Shown: positions 26,428 through 35,764, counted from the stretch's first letter. The stretch is DNA of 64,000 nucleotides from Actinomadura atramentaria DSM 43919 (GCF_000381885.1 NZ_KB907219.1:62001-126000), one strand, 5' to 3'. Notes: generated by a model not told the origin, from the sequence alone. Made by a program: numbers and translations.

Positions 26428-27836
26428 CTACGGCTGCCCACCCTGAGCTGGAAGGGCTCGACCGGTACAAGTTCGGCTGGGCCGACACCGACACCGCCGG
26501 CGCGTCCGCCCGGCGCGGCCTGAACGAGGACGTCGTCCGCGACATCTCGGCCAAGAAGGGCGAGCCGGACTGGATGCTCGACCTGCGCCTCAAGGGCCTG
26601 CGGCTCTTCGACAAGAAGCCCATGCCCTCCTGGGGATCGGACCTGTCGGAGATCGACTTCGACAACATCAAGTACTTCGTCCGCTCGACCGAGAAGCAGG
26701 CCGCCTCCTGGGAGGAACTGCCCGCCGACATCAAGAACACCTACGACAAGCTCGGCATCCCCGAGGCGGAGAAGCAGCGCCTCGTCGCCGGGGTCGCGGC
26801 GCAGTACGAGTCCGAGGTCGTCTACCACAAGATCCGCGAGGACCTTGAGGAGAAGGGCGTCATCTTCGTCGACACCGACACCGGCCTGCGCGAGCACCCG
26901 GAGATCTTCCAGGAGTACTTCGGCACGGTCATCCCGGTCGGCGACAACAAGTTCGCGGCGCTGAACACGGCCGTGTGGTCGGGCGGGTCGTTCATCTACG
27001 TCCCGCCGGGCGTCCACGTCGAGATCCCGCTCCAGGCCTACTTTCGGATCAACACCGAGAACATGGGCCAGTTCGAGCGGACGCTGATCATCGCCGACGA
27101 GGGCTCCTACGTCCACTACGTCGAGGGCTGCACCGCCCCGATCTACAAGTCGGACTCGCTGCACTCGGCCGTCGTCGAGATCGTCGTGAAGAAGGACGCG
27201 CGCGTCCGCTACACCACGATCCAGAACTGGTCGAACAACGTCTACAACCTCGTGACCAAGCGCGCCGTCGCCTACGAGGGCGCGACGATGGAGTGGGTCG
27301 ACGGCAACATCGGCTCCAAGGTCACGATGAAGTACCCGGCCGTCTACCTGCTCGGCGAGCACGCCAAGGGCGAGACGCTGTCGATCGCGTTCGCGGGCGA
27401 GGGCCAGCACCAGGACGCGGGCGCCAAGATGGTCCACGCCGCGCCGCACACCTCCAGCAGCGTGGTGTCCAAGTCCGTCGCGCGCGGCGGCGGCCGGACG
27501 TCCTACCGGGGCCTGGTGCAGATCCAGGAGGGCGCCGAGCACAGCAAGGCCACGGTCAAGTGCGACGCGCTGCTGGTCGACCAGATCAGCCGGTCCGACA
27601 CCTACCCCTACGTCGACGTCCGCGAGGACGACGCCGAGATGGGCCACGAGGCGACCGTCTCCAAGGTCTCCGAGGACCAGCTCTTCTACCTGATGAGCCG
27701 CGGCCTCAGCGAGGACGAGGCGATGGCGATGATCGTGCGCGGGTTCGTCGAGCCGATCGCGCGCGAGCTGCCGATGGAGTACGCCCTGGAGCTGAACCGG
27801 CTCATCGAGCTGCAGATGGAAGGAGCCGTCGGCTGA
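26424..27836 (+). CDS. sufB: Fe-S cluster assembly protein SufB
   Basis: 470 residues, scaffold subunit of the SufBCD complex that builds Fe-S clusters in the cytosol. The beta-helix core is recognisable: YVPPGVHVEIPLQAYFRIN, GQFERTLII, SYVHYVEGCTAP with the conserved cysteine, NWSNNVYNLVTKR, and KCDALL in the cluster-assembly region. ATG 26424 overlaps the sufR stop and has GGGAGG upstream. The stop overlaps the sufD start (TGATG). Confidence 0.97.
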   Translation: MTTAAHPELEGLDRYKFGWADTDTAGASARRGLNEDVVRDISAKKGEPDWMLDLRLKGLRLFDKKPMPSWGSDLSEIDFDNIKYFVRSTEKQAASWEELPADIKNTYDKLGIPEAEKQRLVAGVAAQYESEVVYHKIREDLEEKGVIFVDTDTGLREHPEIFQEYFGTVIPVGDNKFAALNTAVWSGGSFIYVPPGVHVEIPLQAYFRINTENMGQFERTLIIADEGSYVHYVEGCTAPIYKSDSLHSAVVEIVVKKDARVRYTTIQNWSNNVYNLVTKRAVAYEGATMEWVDGNIGSKVTMKYPAVYLLGEHAKGETLSIAFAGEGQHQDAGAKMVHAAPHTSSSVVSKSVARGGGRTSYRGLVQIQEGAEHSKATVKCDALLVDQISRSDTYPYVDVREDDAEMGHEATVSKVSEDQLFYLMSRGLSEDEAMAMIVRGFVEPIARELPMEYALELNRLIELQMEGAVG

Positions 27837-28960
27837 TGGGGCTCGACGAGCGGCCTCTCTCGACCCTGCACGAGAAGGCCTCCTACGACGTCGCCGACTT
27901 CGAGGTGCCGACGGGCCGCGAGGAGGAGTGGCGGTTCACCCCGCTGCGCCGCCTGCGCGGCCTGCACAACGGCACCGCCGAGGGCGACGGCAAGGTCATC
28001 GCGGACGTCGAGGCGGCGCCCGGCGTGACCGTCGAGACGGTCGGCCGCGACGACCCGCGGCTCGGCCGGGCGTTCGTGCCCGCCGACCGGGTCAGCGCCC
28101 AGGCGTGGGCGTCGTTCGCGCAGGCCACCGTCGTCACCGTCCCCAAGGAGACCGAGGTCGCCGAGCCGACCGTCCTGCGGTTCCGGGGCGAGGACGCGGG
28201 GGCGGCGGCCTACGGGCACACCACCGTGGTCGTGGAGCCGTTCGCGCGCGCCACCGTGGTGCTCGCGCACCGCGGCCGCGCGACGTACGCCGACAACGTC
28301 GAGTTCGTCGTCGGCGACGGCGCGGCGCTGTCGGTGATCAGCCTCCAGGACTGGGACGACGACGCCGTCCACGTCTCGCACCAGCACGCCCGGCTCGGCC
28401 GGGACGCCCGCTTCGTGTCGCACAACGTGACGCTCGGCGGCGACCTGGTCCGCCTCTCCCCGTCGGTGGTCTACGACGCGCCCGGCGGCGACGCCGAACT
28501 GTACGGCGTCTACTTCGTGGACGGCGGCCAGCACCTGGAGCACCGCCTGTTCGTCGACCACGACCGGCCGCACTGCCGCAGCCGCGTCGACTACCGGGGA
28601 GCGCTCCAGGACGCCGACGCGCACGCGGTGTGGATCGGGGACGTCATCATCCGCGCCGAGGCCGAGGGCACCGACACCTACGAGCTGAACCGCAACCTGG
28701 TCCTCACCGACGGCACCCGCGTCGACTCGGTCCCCAACCTGGAGATCCTGACCGGCGAGGTCGTCGGCGCGGGCCACGCCTCGGCGTCCGGCCGCCTCGA
28801 CGACGAGCACCTGTTCTACCTCCAGGCGCGCGGCATCAGCCTCGACGAGGCCCGCCGCATGGTGGTCCGCGGGTTCCTCGGGCAGCTCGTCGAGCGCATC
28901 GAGGTGCCCGAGGTGCGCGAGAAGGTGCGGGAAGCGATCGAGGCGGAGCTGGACCGATGA
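27836..28960 (+). CDS. sufD: Fe-S cluster assembly protein SufD
   Basis: 374 residues, the SufB paralogue that completes the SufBC2D scaffold. The N-terminal REEEWRFTPL, the core HLEHRLFVDHDRPHCRSRVDY and the C-terminal LEILTGEVVGAGHASASGRLD are family hallmarks, including the conserved His. It starts within the sufB stop and ends in an ATGA overlap with the Rieske gene, so translation is coupled through this block. Confidence 0.96.
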   Translation: MGLDERPLSTLHEKASYDVADFEVPTGREEEWRFTPLRRLRGLHNGTAEGDGKVIADVEAAPGVTVETVGRDDPRLGRAFVPADRVSAQAWASFAQATVVTVPKETEVAEPTVLRFRGEDAGAAAYGHTTVVVEPFARATVVLAHRGRATYADNVEFVVGDGAALSVISLQDWDDDAVHVSHQHARLGRDARFVSHNVTLGGDLVRLSPSVVYDAPGGDAELYGVYFVDGGQHLEHRLFVDHDRPHCRSRVDYRGALQDADAHAVWIGDVIIRAEAEGTDTYELNRNLVLTDGTRVDSVPNLEILTGEVVGAGHASASGRLDDEHLFYLQARGISLDEARRMVVRGFLGQLVERIEVPEVREKVREAIEAELDR

Positions 28961-29274
28961 CGTACGAGAAGGTGTGCGCGCTGACCGACGTGCCCGCCGA
29001 CGGCGCCCTCGGCGTCGAGGTGGGCGACACCCCCGTCGCGCTGGTGCGCGCGGGCGGCGAGGTGTTCGCGCTCAACGACATCTGCTCGCACGCCGAGGTC
29101 TCCCTGTCCGAGGGCGAGGTCGAGGGCGGCACGATCGAGTGCTGGCTCCACGGGTCGTGCTTCGACCTGCGCACCGGCAAGCCCACCAACCCGCCGGCGA
29201 CCCAGCCGGTGGCCACCTACCGGGTGAAGGTCGAGGACGGCGACGTCTACGTCTCGCTCGGCTCCGACGACTGA
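28957..29274 (+). CDS. Rieske-type non-heme ferredoxin
   Basis: 105 residues. The two Rieske ligand pairs are intact: C43-S-H45 and C62-W-L-H65, which would bind one [2Fe-2S] cluster. It is a NirD/BphF-like small ferredoxin. Location between sufD and sufC is conserved in many actinobacteria and suggests electron supply to cluster assembly or service as a client, though its exact partner is not established from sequence. Confidence 0.92.
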   Translation: MTYEKVCALTDVPADGALGVEVGDTPVALVRAGGEVFALNDICSHAEVSLSEGEVEGGTIECWLHGSCFDLRTGKPTNPPATQPVATYRVKVEDGDVYVSLGSDD

Positions 29275-29298
29275 CACACGAGAGAGCACACAACAGTT

Positions 29299-30066
29299 AT
29301 GGCCACGCTTGAGATCCGCGACCTCCACGTCTCCGTCGGCGACGGCGCCGAAGGAGCCAAGGAGATCCTGCGCGGGGTCGACCTGACCGTCCGGGCCGGC
29401 GAGACCCACGCGATCATGGGGCCGAACGGCTCCGGGAAGTCCACGCTCGCCTACGCGATCGCCGGGCACCCGAAGTACACGGTCACCTCCGGCAGCGTCA
29501 CGCTGGACGGCGAGGACGTCCTGGCGATGAGCGTGGACGAGCGCGCCCGCGCGGGCCTGTTCCTCGCCATGCAGTACCCGGTGGAGGTCCCCGGCGTCTC
29601 GGTGTCGAACTTCCTGCGCTCCGCCGTCACCGCCGTCCGCGGCGAGGCCCCGAAGCTGCGCGACTTCGCCAAGGAGATGAAGGGCGCGATGGACGCGCTG
29701 TCCATCGACCCGGCGTTCGCCCAGCGCAGCCTGAACGAGGGCTTCTCCGGCGGCGAGAAGAAGCGCCACGAGATCCTGCAGCTCGAGATGCTGAAGCCGA
29801 AGGTCGCGGTCCTCGACGAGACCGACTCCGGCCTGGACGTCGACGCGCTCAAGGTCGTCTCCGAGGGCGTCAACCGGTTCGGCTCCGGCGGCGACACCGG
29901 CGTCCTGCTCATCACCCACTACACCCGCATCCTGCGCTACGTGAAGCCGGACTTCGTCCACGTCTTCGCGGCCGGGCGGGTCGTGGCGGCGGGCGGCCCC
30001 GAGCTGGCCGAGGAGCTGGAGAACGAGGGCTACGAGAAGTACGTGAAGGCGGGCGCGTCCTCATGA
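29299..30066 (+). CDS. sufC: Fe-S cluster assembly ATPase SufC
   Basis: 255 residues. ABC-type soluble ATPase that drives conformational change of SufBD. Walker A GPNGSGKST, signature FSGGEKKRHEILQ, Walker B VAVLDETDSGLD and the switch histidine in ITHYTR are present; Asp-Glu-Thr-Asp in Walker B is the usual SufC form. It lies 24 bp after the Rieske gene and overlaps sufS by ATGA. Confidence 0.97.
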   Translation: MATLEIRDLHVSVGDGAEGAKEILRGVDLTVRAGETHAIMGPNGSGKSTLAYAIAGHPKYTVTSGSVTLDGEDVLAMSVDERARAGLFLAMQYPVEVPGVSVSNFLRSAVTAVRGEAPKLRDFAKEMKGAMDALSIDPAFAQRSLNEGFSGGEKKRHEILQLEMLKPKVAVLDETDSGLDVDALKVVSEGVNRFGSGGDTGVLLITHYTRILRYVKPDFVHVFAAGRVVAAGGPELAEELENEGYEKYVKAGASS

Positions 30067-31355
30067 CCGAGACCGTGGACAGCACGCGGGGCGCCGGGCT
30101 GCTCCCGGCGGAGCTGAAGAAGGACTTCCCCCTCCTGCAGCGCACCGTCCGGGGCGGCCGTCCCCTGGTCTACCTGGACTCGGGCGCGACGGCGCAGAAG
30201 CCCGCCGCCGTGCTCGACGCCGAGCGGGAGTTCTACGAGCGGCACAACGCGGCCGTCCACCGGGGCGCGCACCTGCTCGCCGAGGAGGCGACCGACGCGT
30301 TCGAGGGCGCGCGCGCCACGATCGCGACGTTCGTCGGCGCGGTCCCCGGCGAGATCGTGTTCACCAAGAACGCGACGGAGGCGCTGAACCTCGTCGCGTA
30401 CTCGATGAGCAACGCCGCCATGGCCGGGCCGGAGGCCGCGCGGTTCCGGCTCGGGCCGGGCGACGAGATCGTCGTCACCGAGATGGAGCACCACGCCAAC
30501 CTCGTCCCCTGGCAGCAGCTCTGCCTGCGGACCGGGGCGACGCTGCGGTGGTTCGGGCTCACCGACGACGGCCGCCTCGACCTGTCGAACGCGGACGAGC
30601 TGATCAACGAGCGGACGCGGCTGGTCGCGCTCACGCACCAGTCCAACGTGCTCGGCACCGTCACGCCCGTCGAGGAGATCGCGGCCCGCGCCCACGCGGT
30701 CGGCGCGCTCGTCGCGGTGGACGCCGCCCAGTCCGTCCCGCACATGCCGGTGGACGTCACCGCGCTCGGCGCGGACTTCATCGCCTTCTCCGGGCACAAG
30801 ATGCTCGGCCCGACCGGCGTCGGCGTCCTGTGGGGCCGCCGGGAGCTGCTGGAGGCGATGCCGCCGTTCATCACCGGCGGGTCGATGATCGAGGTCGTCC
30901 GGATGGACGCCACGACGTTCCTGCCGCCGCCGCAGCGGTTCGAGGCCGGGTCGCCGAACGTGGCGCAGGTCGTCGGGCTCGGCGCGGCGTGCGACTACCT
31001 GTCGGAGCTCGGCATGGACCGCGTCCACGCGCACGAGGAGATCCTGCTCGGGTACGCGCTGGAGCGGCTGGGCGAGATCCCCGGCGTGCGGCTCGTCGGG
31101 CCGGGCACGGTGGAGTCCCGGGGCGGCGCGGTGTCGTTCACGGTCGACGGCATCCACCCGCACGACGTCGGGCAGGTGCTGGACGAGCTGGGCGTCGAGG
31201 TCCGCGTCGGGCAGCACTGCGCGGCCCCGATCTGCCGCCGCTACGGCATCCCGGCCACGACCCGCGCGAGCCTGTACGTCTACAACACGCTGGCCGACGT
31301 GGACGCCCTGGCCGACGGGGTCCGGCACGCGCAGAAGTTCTTCGGAACGGCCTGA
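30063..31355 (+). CDS. sufS: Cysteine desulfurase SufS
   Basis: 430 residues, PLP enzyme that takes sulfur from cysteine for Fe-S assembly. The PLP lysine is K246 in SGHKMLGPTG and the persulfide cysteine is C386 in RVGQHCAAP. The group II features (short active-site loop, RGAHLLAEEAT at the N terminus) fit SufS rather than IscS. SufU, the expected sulfur acceptor, is encoded immediately downstream. Confidence 0.97.
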   Translation: MTETVDSTRGAGLLPAELKKDFPLLQRTVRGGRPLVYLDSGATAQKPAAVLDAEREFYERHNAAVHRGAHLLAEEATDAFEGARATIATFVGAVPGEIVFTKNATEALNLVAYSMSNAAMAGPEAARFRLGPGDEIVVTEMEHHANLVPWQQLCLRTGATLRWFGLTDDGRLDLSNADELINERTRLVALTHQSNVLGTVTPVEEIAARAHAVGALVAVDAAQSVPHMPVDVTALGADFIAFSGHKMLGPTGVGVLWGRRELLEAMPPFITGGSMIEVVRMDATTFLPPPQRFEAGSPNVAQVVGLGAACDYLSELGMDRVHAHEEILLGYALERLGEIPGVRLVGPGTVESRGGAVSFTVDGIHPHDVGQVLDELGVEVRVGQHCAAPICRRYGIPATTRASLYVYNTLADVDALADGVRHAQKFFGTA

Positions 31356-31376
31356 TGCGGTCGGGGGAGGGAAACC

Positions 31377-31832
31377 ATGCAGCTTGAGGCGATGTACCAG
31401 GAGGTCATCCTCGACCACTACCGCAACCCCCAGAACAAGGGGCTGCGGGAGCCGTTCGAGGGCGAGGCGCACCACGTCAACCCGACGTGCGGCGACGAGG
31501 CGACCGTCCGCGTTCACCTGACCGGCGAGGGGCCGGACGCGATCGTCGCGGACGTGTCCTACGACGCGATGGGCTGTTCGATCAGCCAGGCCAGCATGTC
31601 GGTGCTGACGGACCTCCTGATCGGCAAGTCCGTCAAGGAGGCGCTGGAGATCAACGACGCCTTCCTGGAGCTGATGCAGTCCCAGGGGAAGGCCGAGCCG
31701 GACGAGGACGTCCTGGAGGACGCCGTCGCCTTCGCCGGGGTGTCGAAGTACCCCGCCCGCATCAAGTGCGCCCTGCTGGGTTGGATGACCTGGAAGGACG
31801 CGACCGCCCGCGCCCTGGGAGAGACATCATGA
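31377..31832 (+). CDS. sufU: Sulfur acceptor/transfer protein SufU
   Basis: 151 residues. Zn-dependent transpersulfurase that receives sulfur from SufS. The expected ligands are seen at C38 and D40 (NPTCGDEATV), C67 (MGCSIS) and C131 (RIKCALLGW), with the SufU-specific insertion between the last two cysteines. It starts 21 bp after sufS with GGGGGAGGG upstream and overlaps the next gene by ATGA. Confidence 0.95.
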   Translation: MQLEAMYQEVILDHYRNPQNKGLREPFEGEAHHVNPTCGDEATVRVHLTGEGPDAIVADVSYDAMGCSISQASMSVLTDLLIGKSVKEALEINDAFLELMQSQGKAEPDEDVLEDAVAFAGVSKYPARIKCALLGWMTWKDATARALGETS

Positions 31833-32188
31833 CCGACGACACCGCGGCCGAGGCCGCGCCCGCCGCCGCCCCCGCCGGGGACGCCGTTCCCGAGGCGGAG
31901 GTGCTGGAGGCGCTGAAGGACGTCGTCGACCCCGAGCTCGGTATCAACGTCGTCGACCTCGGTTTGGTCTACGGCATCGACCTGACCGACGGGGTCGCGA
32001 CGCTGGACATGACGCTGACCAGCGCGGCCTGCCCGCTGACCGACGTCATCGAGGACCAGGCGCACAGCGCGCTGGAGGACCTGGTCTCCGACGTCAAGAT
32101 CAACTGGGTCTGGCTGCCGCCGTGGGGCCCCGACAAGATCAGCGACGACGGGCGCGACCAGCTCCGCGCCCTCGGCTTCAACGTCTGA
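31829..32188 (+). CDS. MIP18/SufT-type metal-sulfur cluster assembly protein (DUF59)
   Basis: 119 residues. After an Ala-rich N-terminal tail of about 20 residues comes the MIP18 domain: VDPELGINVVDLGLVYGI, then LTSAACPLTD with the single conserved cysteine, and WLPPWGPDKISDDGRDQLRALGF. SufT-like proteins help Fe-S cluster maturation under high demand. It is the last gene of the suf operon, before the 32199-32232 hairpin. Confidence 0.92.
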   Translation: MTDDTAAEAAPAAAPAGDAVPEAEVLEALKDVVDPELGINVVDLGLVYGIDLTDGVATLDMTLTSAACPLTDVIEDQAHSALEDLVSDVKINWVWLPPWGPDKISDDGRDQLRALGFNV

Positions 32189-32198
32189 CCCGCACGGC

Positions 32199-32232
32199 GA
32201 AGGCCGCGCTCCCGACCGGGGTCGCGGCCTTC
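32199..32232. terminator. Hairpin terminator between the suf operon and a convergent gene
   Basis: GAAGGCCGCG (32199-32208) and CGCGGCCTTC (32223-32232) form a perfect 10-bp stem with a 14-base loop, 11 bases after the suf operon and 8 before the end of the opposing gene. It can serve both strands. Confidence 0.7.
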
Positions 32233-32239
32233 CGCGTGG

Positions 32240-32641
32240 TCAGAAGGAGCGGCCGGCGATCATGGCGGAGATCGCGTAGGTGACGCCCGCCAGGAGCGCC
32301 AGCCAGGCGAACGGCGCGGTGTCCGCGCCGCGCAGCGCTTGGACGACGAGCGCCGCGACGACGCCCGCCGTCAGCACGTCGCCGGTCATCGCGGCGGCGC
32401 GCAGGTGCGCGCGGGCCCGGTGGCCGCTGCCGAACGCCTCGCTGATCGGCAGCGCGGGCTCGTGCCGCCGGTAGCCGAGGTGCGCGGCGTAGCCCGCGAG
32501 CGCGCCGAGCGCGACCAGGCCCGTCGCGGCGCGCCCGTCCGCCGCCAGGACGGCCGCCACCACCGCCCCGGCGGCCAGGACGAGACCGGGGACCAGCCAG
32601 CGGCTGAGGTTGCGGCTGCGGCGTTCGGGCGCGATCCACAT
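32240..32641 (-). CDS. Small integral membrane protein, unknown function
   Basis: 133 residues with four likely transmembrane segments (LVPGLVLAAGAVVAAVLAA; ATGLVALGALAGYAA; DVLTAGVVAALVVQAL; WLALLAGVTYAISAMIAG) joined by a basic/His loop. No family was recognised. It is convergent with the suf operon and has a single-gene layout. Confidence 0.65.
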   Translation of the reverse strand: MWIAPERRSRNLSRWLVPGLVLAAGAVVAAVLAADGRAATGLVALGALAGYAAHLGYRRHEPALPISEAFGSGHRARAHLRAAAMTGDVLTAGVVAALVVQALRGADTAPFAWLALLAGVTYAISAMIAGRSF

Positions 32642-32707
32642 GCCCGATATCTTCCCCGATCGCGGCGCGCGCGGCAGGTCAACGCGCCGAGCGCCCGGCC
32701 GCGGATG

Positions 32708-33469
32708 TCAGCGGGCGATCACCCGGAACGGGGTGCCGAACGGGTCGCGGACGTCGGCGGCGCGGCCGTAGGGCGAGTCCCAGGGCTCGCCGGTGACGCC
32801 GCCCGCGTCGCGCGCGATCCGGACCGCCTCGTCGGCGTCCTCGACCCCGAAGTAGGTCAGCCAGGATGTCGCGGGCGCGTCGGGCATGCCGTGGATGCCG
32901 CCGATGACGTGGCCGTCCGGCCGCTCCAGCGTCGTGTAGTCGATCCCGGCGTCCGCGGGCATCTCGCGGGCCGTCTGGTCGAAGAGCTCGGTGTAGAACG
33001 CGCGGGCGGTGCCGGGCTCGGCGGTGACCAGCTCGTTCCAGACCAGCGAGCCCGGCTCGTCGACGATCCGCGCGCCGACGTGCTCGCGGCCCTCCCACAG
33101 CCCGAACCGGCCGCCCGCCGGGTCGCGCAGCGCCGCCGCGCGGCCCTGCCCGGCGACGTCGTCGGCGGGGACGAGCACCGTGCCGCCCGCCGCCTCGGCC
33201 CGGCGGACCGACGCGTCGCAGTCGTCGGTGGCGAAGTAGACCTTCCACGCGGGCTCGCCCGCGCTCGCCGCCTCGAACGGCGGCATGATCGCGGCGGCGT
33301 CCAGTCCGTCGCGGCGGCACATCGTGTAGTGGCCGGTCTCGGGGCCGTAGTCGACGAACTCCCAGCCGAACAGCGCGCCGTAGAACTGCTTGGCGCGGGT
33401 CGGGTCGGGGACGGTGAGGTCGAGCCAGGCGGGCGTCCCGGTCGGCGCTGTCGTGGTCGGACGCGTCAT
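32708..33469 (-). CDS. VOC-superfamily protein with two glyoxalase-like domains
   Basis: 253 residues made of two beta-alpha-beta-beta-beta (VOC) modules. The first starts PAWLDLTVPDPTRAKQFYGALFGWEF and ends ALRDPAGGRFGLWE; the second begins LVWNELVTAEPGTARAFYTELF and ends DVRDPFGTPFRVI. Such proteins act as metal-dependent lyases, dioxygenases or drug-binding proteins; the substrate is unknown. ATG 33469 has GGAGGAGG upstream, and a LexA-type box overlaps the ribosome-site region, suggesting DNA-damage control. Confidence 0.85.
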   Translation of the reverse strand: MTRPTTTAPTGTPAWLDLTVPDPTRAKQFYGALFGWEFVDYGPETGHYTMCRRDGLDAAAIMPPFEAASAGEPAWKVYFATDDCDASVRRAEAAGGTVLVPADDVAGQGRAAALRDPAGGRFGLWEGREHVGARIVDEPGSLVWNELVTAEPGTARAFYTELFDQTAREMPADAGIDYTTLERPDGHVIGGIHGMPDAPATSWLTYFGVEDADEAVRIARDAGGVTGEPWDSPYGRAADVRDPFGTPFRVIAR

Positions 33470-33483
33470 GGGTTCCTCCTCCT

Positions 33484-33499
33484 TCGAACATCTGTTCGC
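33484..33499. promoter_or_regulatory. LexA-type SOS box upstream of the VOC gene
   Basis: TCGAAC-ATCT-GTTCGC differs from the actinobacterial LexA palindrome TCGAAC-N4-GTTCGA only at the last base. It begins 15 bp before the VOC start codon and runs into the Shine-Dalgarno region, where bound LexA should block transcription. The ABC-F gene starts divergently 164 bp away. Confidence 0.6.
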
Positions 33500-33662
33500 C
33501 TATGGTCCGGGGACGGAACGGGCCGCGGTGTCACGTACACTGATCAGATGGTTTCGCTCCCGCGCTGACAGTCCCCGAGGCGCGTCGTGGTCCCTACCCG
33601 CGGCGCGCTGTTTTGTGCCGTCTGTCCGCCGAGCCGTCCGTCCTGGGGAGCCTTGAGTCACT

Positions 33663-35261
33663 GTGATCATTGCCAACGACATCGAGCTGCGCGCCGGATC
33701 GCGGCTGCTGATCGAGAACGTCGCCTTCCGCGTCAACCCCGGTGACCGCGTCGGTCTCGTCGGCCGCAACGGCGCCGGCAAGACCACCCTCACCAAGGTG
33801 CTGGCGGGCGAGGCGCTGCCCGCCTCCGGGTCGGTGACCTCCTCGGGGACCATCGGCTACCTCCCGCAGGACCCCCGCGGCGTCGACCTGGCCGAGCTGG
33901 CCCGCGACCGCATCCTGTCGGCGCGCGGCCTGGACGAGGTCGTCCGCCAGCTCCGCGCCGCCGAGGAGGCGATGGCGACCGCGACGGGCGACGCGCGCGA
34001 CAAGGCGGTGCGCCGGTACGGGCGGCTCGAGGACCGGCTGCACGTACTCGGCGGCTACTCCGCCGAGGCCGAGGCCGCGTCGATCGCCTCCAGCCTGGGC
34101 CTGCCCGACCGGGTGCTCGGGCAGCCGCTCGGCACGCTGTCGGGCGGCCAGCGCCGCCGCGTCGAGCTGGCGCGCATCCTGTTCTCCGACGCCGACACCC
34201 TGCTGCTGGACGAGCCGACCAACCACCTGGACGCCGACTCCATCGCCTGGCTGCGCGACTTCCTGAAGTCCCACCAGGGCGGCCTCGTGGTGATCAGCCA
34301 CGACGTGGACCTGCTCGACGTCGTGGTGAACCGTGTCTTCCACCTGGACGCCAACCGCTGCGTCATCGACCTCTACAACGTCGGCTGGAAGAAGTACCTC
34401 GACCAGCGCGAGACCGACGAGCGCCGCCGCAGGCGCGAGTCGGCGAACGCGCAGCGCCAGGCGGCCACGCTGCTGTCCCAGGCCGACAAGATGCGCGCGA
34501 AGGCGACCAAGGCCAAGGCCGCGCAGCAGATGGACCGGCGCGCCCGGCAGCTCCTCGCGGGGGTCGAGGGGGAGCGGCAGGCCGACAAGGTCGCCAAGAT
34601 CCGCTTCCCCGAGCCCGCGCCGTGCGGGAAGACGCCGCTCACCGCCGAGGGCCTGTCCAAGTCGTACGGCTCGCTGGAGATCTTCACCGACGTCGACCTG
34701 GCGATCGACCGGGGCAGCCGGGTCGTCGTCCTCGGCCTCAACGGCGCGGGCAAGACCACGCTGTTGCGGATGCTCGCCGGGGTGGACAAGCCCGACACCG
34801 GCACCGTCGTCGCCGGGCACGGCCTGCGCATCGGCTACTACGCGCAGGAGCACGAGACGCTGGACGTCGACCGCTCGGTGCTGGAGAACATGCAGTCGGC
34901 GGCCCCCGACCTCCCGCCCGTCGAGGTCCGCAAGATCCTCGGCTCGTTCCTGTTCTCCGGCGACGACGTGGACAAGCCCGCGGGCGTCCTGTCCGGCGGC
35001 GAGAAGACCCGGCTCGCGCTGGCGATGCTGGTGGTGTCGAGCGCGAACGTCCTGCTGCTGGACGAGCCCACCAACAACCTCGACCCGGCCAGCCGCGCGG
35101 AGATCCTCGCCGCGCTGCGGACGTTCGCCGGGGCCATCGTGCTGGTCACGCACGACGAGGGGGCGGTCGCGGCGCTGTCACCGGAAAGAGTGATTTTGCT
35201 GCCCGATGGTGTGGAAGACATCTGGAGTGACGAGTTCGCCGATCTGGTGGCGCTCGCGTGA
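33663..35261 (+). CDS. ABC-F family ATPase (ribosome-associated or antibiotic-protection type)
   Basis: 532 residues, two ABC domains without membrane segments. Domain 1 has GRNGAGKTT, LSGGQRRRVELA and LLLDEPTNHLD; domain 2 has GLNGAGKTT, LSGGEKTRLALA and LLLDEPTNNLD. The linker (about 240-320) is charged and Arg/Lys-rich, as expected for the P-site tRNA interaction motif. Unlike many resistance ABC-F proteins it has no C-terminal extension, which suggests a housekeeping translation factor. GTG start at 33663. Confidence 0.92.
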   Translation: MIIANDIELRAGSRLLIENVAFRVNPGDRVGLVGRNGAGKTTLTKVLAGEALPASGSVTSSGTIGYLPQDPRGVDLAELARDRILSARGLDEVVRQLRAAEEAMATATGDARDKAVRRYGRLEDRLHVLGGYSAEAEAASIASSLGLPDRVLGQPLGTLSGGQRRRVELARILFSDADTLLLDEPTNHLDADSIAWLRDFLKSHQGGLVVISHDVDLLDVVVNRVFHLDANRCVIDLYNVGWKKYLDQRETDERRRRRESANAQRQAATLLSQADKMRAKATKAKAAQQMDRRARQLLAGVEGERQADKVAKIRFPEPAPCGKTPLTAEGLSKSYGSLEIFTDVDLAIDRGSRVVVLGLNGAGKTTLLRMLAGVDKPDTGTVVAGHGLRIGYYAQEHETLDVDRSVLENMQSAAPDLPPVEVRKILGSFLFSGDDVDKPAGVLSGGEKTRLALAMLVVSSANVLLLDEPTNNLDPASRAEILAALRTFAGAIVLVTHDEGAVAALSPERVILLPDGVEDIWSDEFADLVALA

Positions 35262-35262
35262 C

Positions 35263-35289
35263 CTGCGCGGTGACTTCCGCAGATCTTTT
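35263..35289 (+). terminator. Weak hairpin with T-rich tail after the ABC-F gene
   Basis: CTGCG (35263-35267) pairs with CGCAG (35278-35282) and is followed by ATCTTTTAT, one of few T-runs in the window. The stem is short but placed directly after the stop codon. Confidence 0.4.
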
Positions 35290-35377
35290 ATCCCCGAGTG
35301 GGTAGCCGAACGCGCGGGAATGACTGATCATGGCGGGGGATAACGCAGCGGTCACCACATCACTACGGGAGGTACTC

Positions 35378-35590
35378 GTGGCCGAGACCCTCAAGAAGGG
35401 CACCCGCGTGACAGGTGCCGAGCGCGACAAGCTGGCGACGGAGCTGAAGAGAAGGTACGACTCCGGCGAGAGCATCCGCGCCCTGGCAGCAGCCACCGGC
35501 CGCTCGTACGGCTTCATCCACCGCATCCTCACCGAGGCTGGGGTCAACCTGCGCGGCCGGGGGGGCGCGACGCGGGGCAAGAGAGCCTGA
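35378..35590 (+). CDS. Small helix-turn-helix protein conserved in actinobacteria
   Basis: 70 residues, very basic. A helix-turn-helix is visible as YDSGESIRALAAATGRSYGFIHRILTEAGV (about residues 27-56), followed by the tail LRGRGGATRGKRA. The GTG start at 35378 is fixed by GGGAGG five bases upstream; an in-frame upstream ATG at 35330 lacks this. Small, highly conserved DNA-binding proteins of this shape occur throughout actinomycetes without an assigned role. It is monocistronic. Confidence 0.8.
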   Translation: MAETLKKGTRVTGAERDKLATELKRRYDSGESIRALAAATGRSYGFIHRILTEAGVNLRGRGGATRGKRA

Positions 35591-35764
35591 TCCGGTCTCC
35601 GGACGAGCCGACCGCCCGCGTCGCCGCCGCACCGACCGAGTAGGGTTCGGTCGCGGCGGCGGACGGGCGGACGACCTGCGTCCCCGTCGCCTCCGGCCGC
35701 GCGCCGCCGACGACGCCGTCGGCGTCCCGCGCGCGGCGTCTCGACAGGCTGAAGGGGAGGACCG

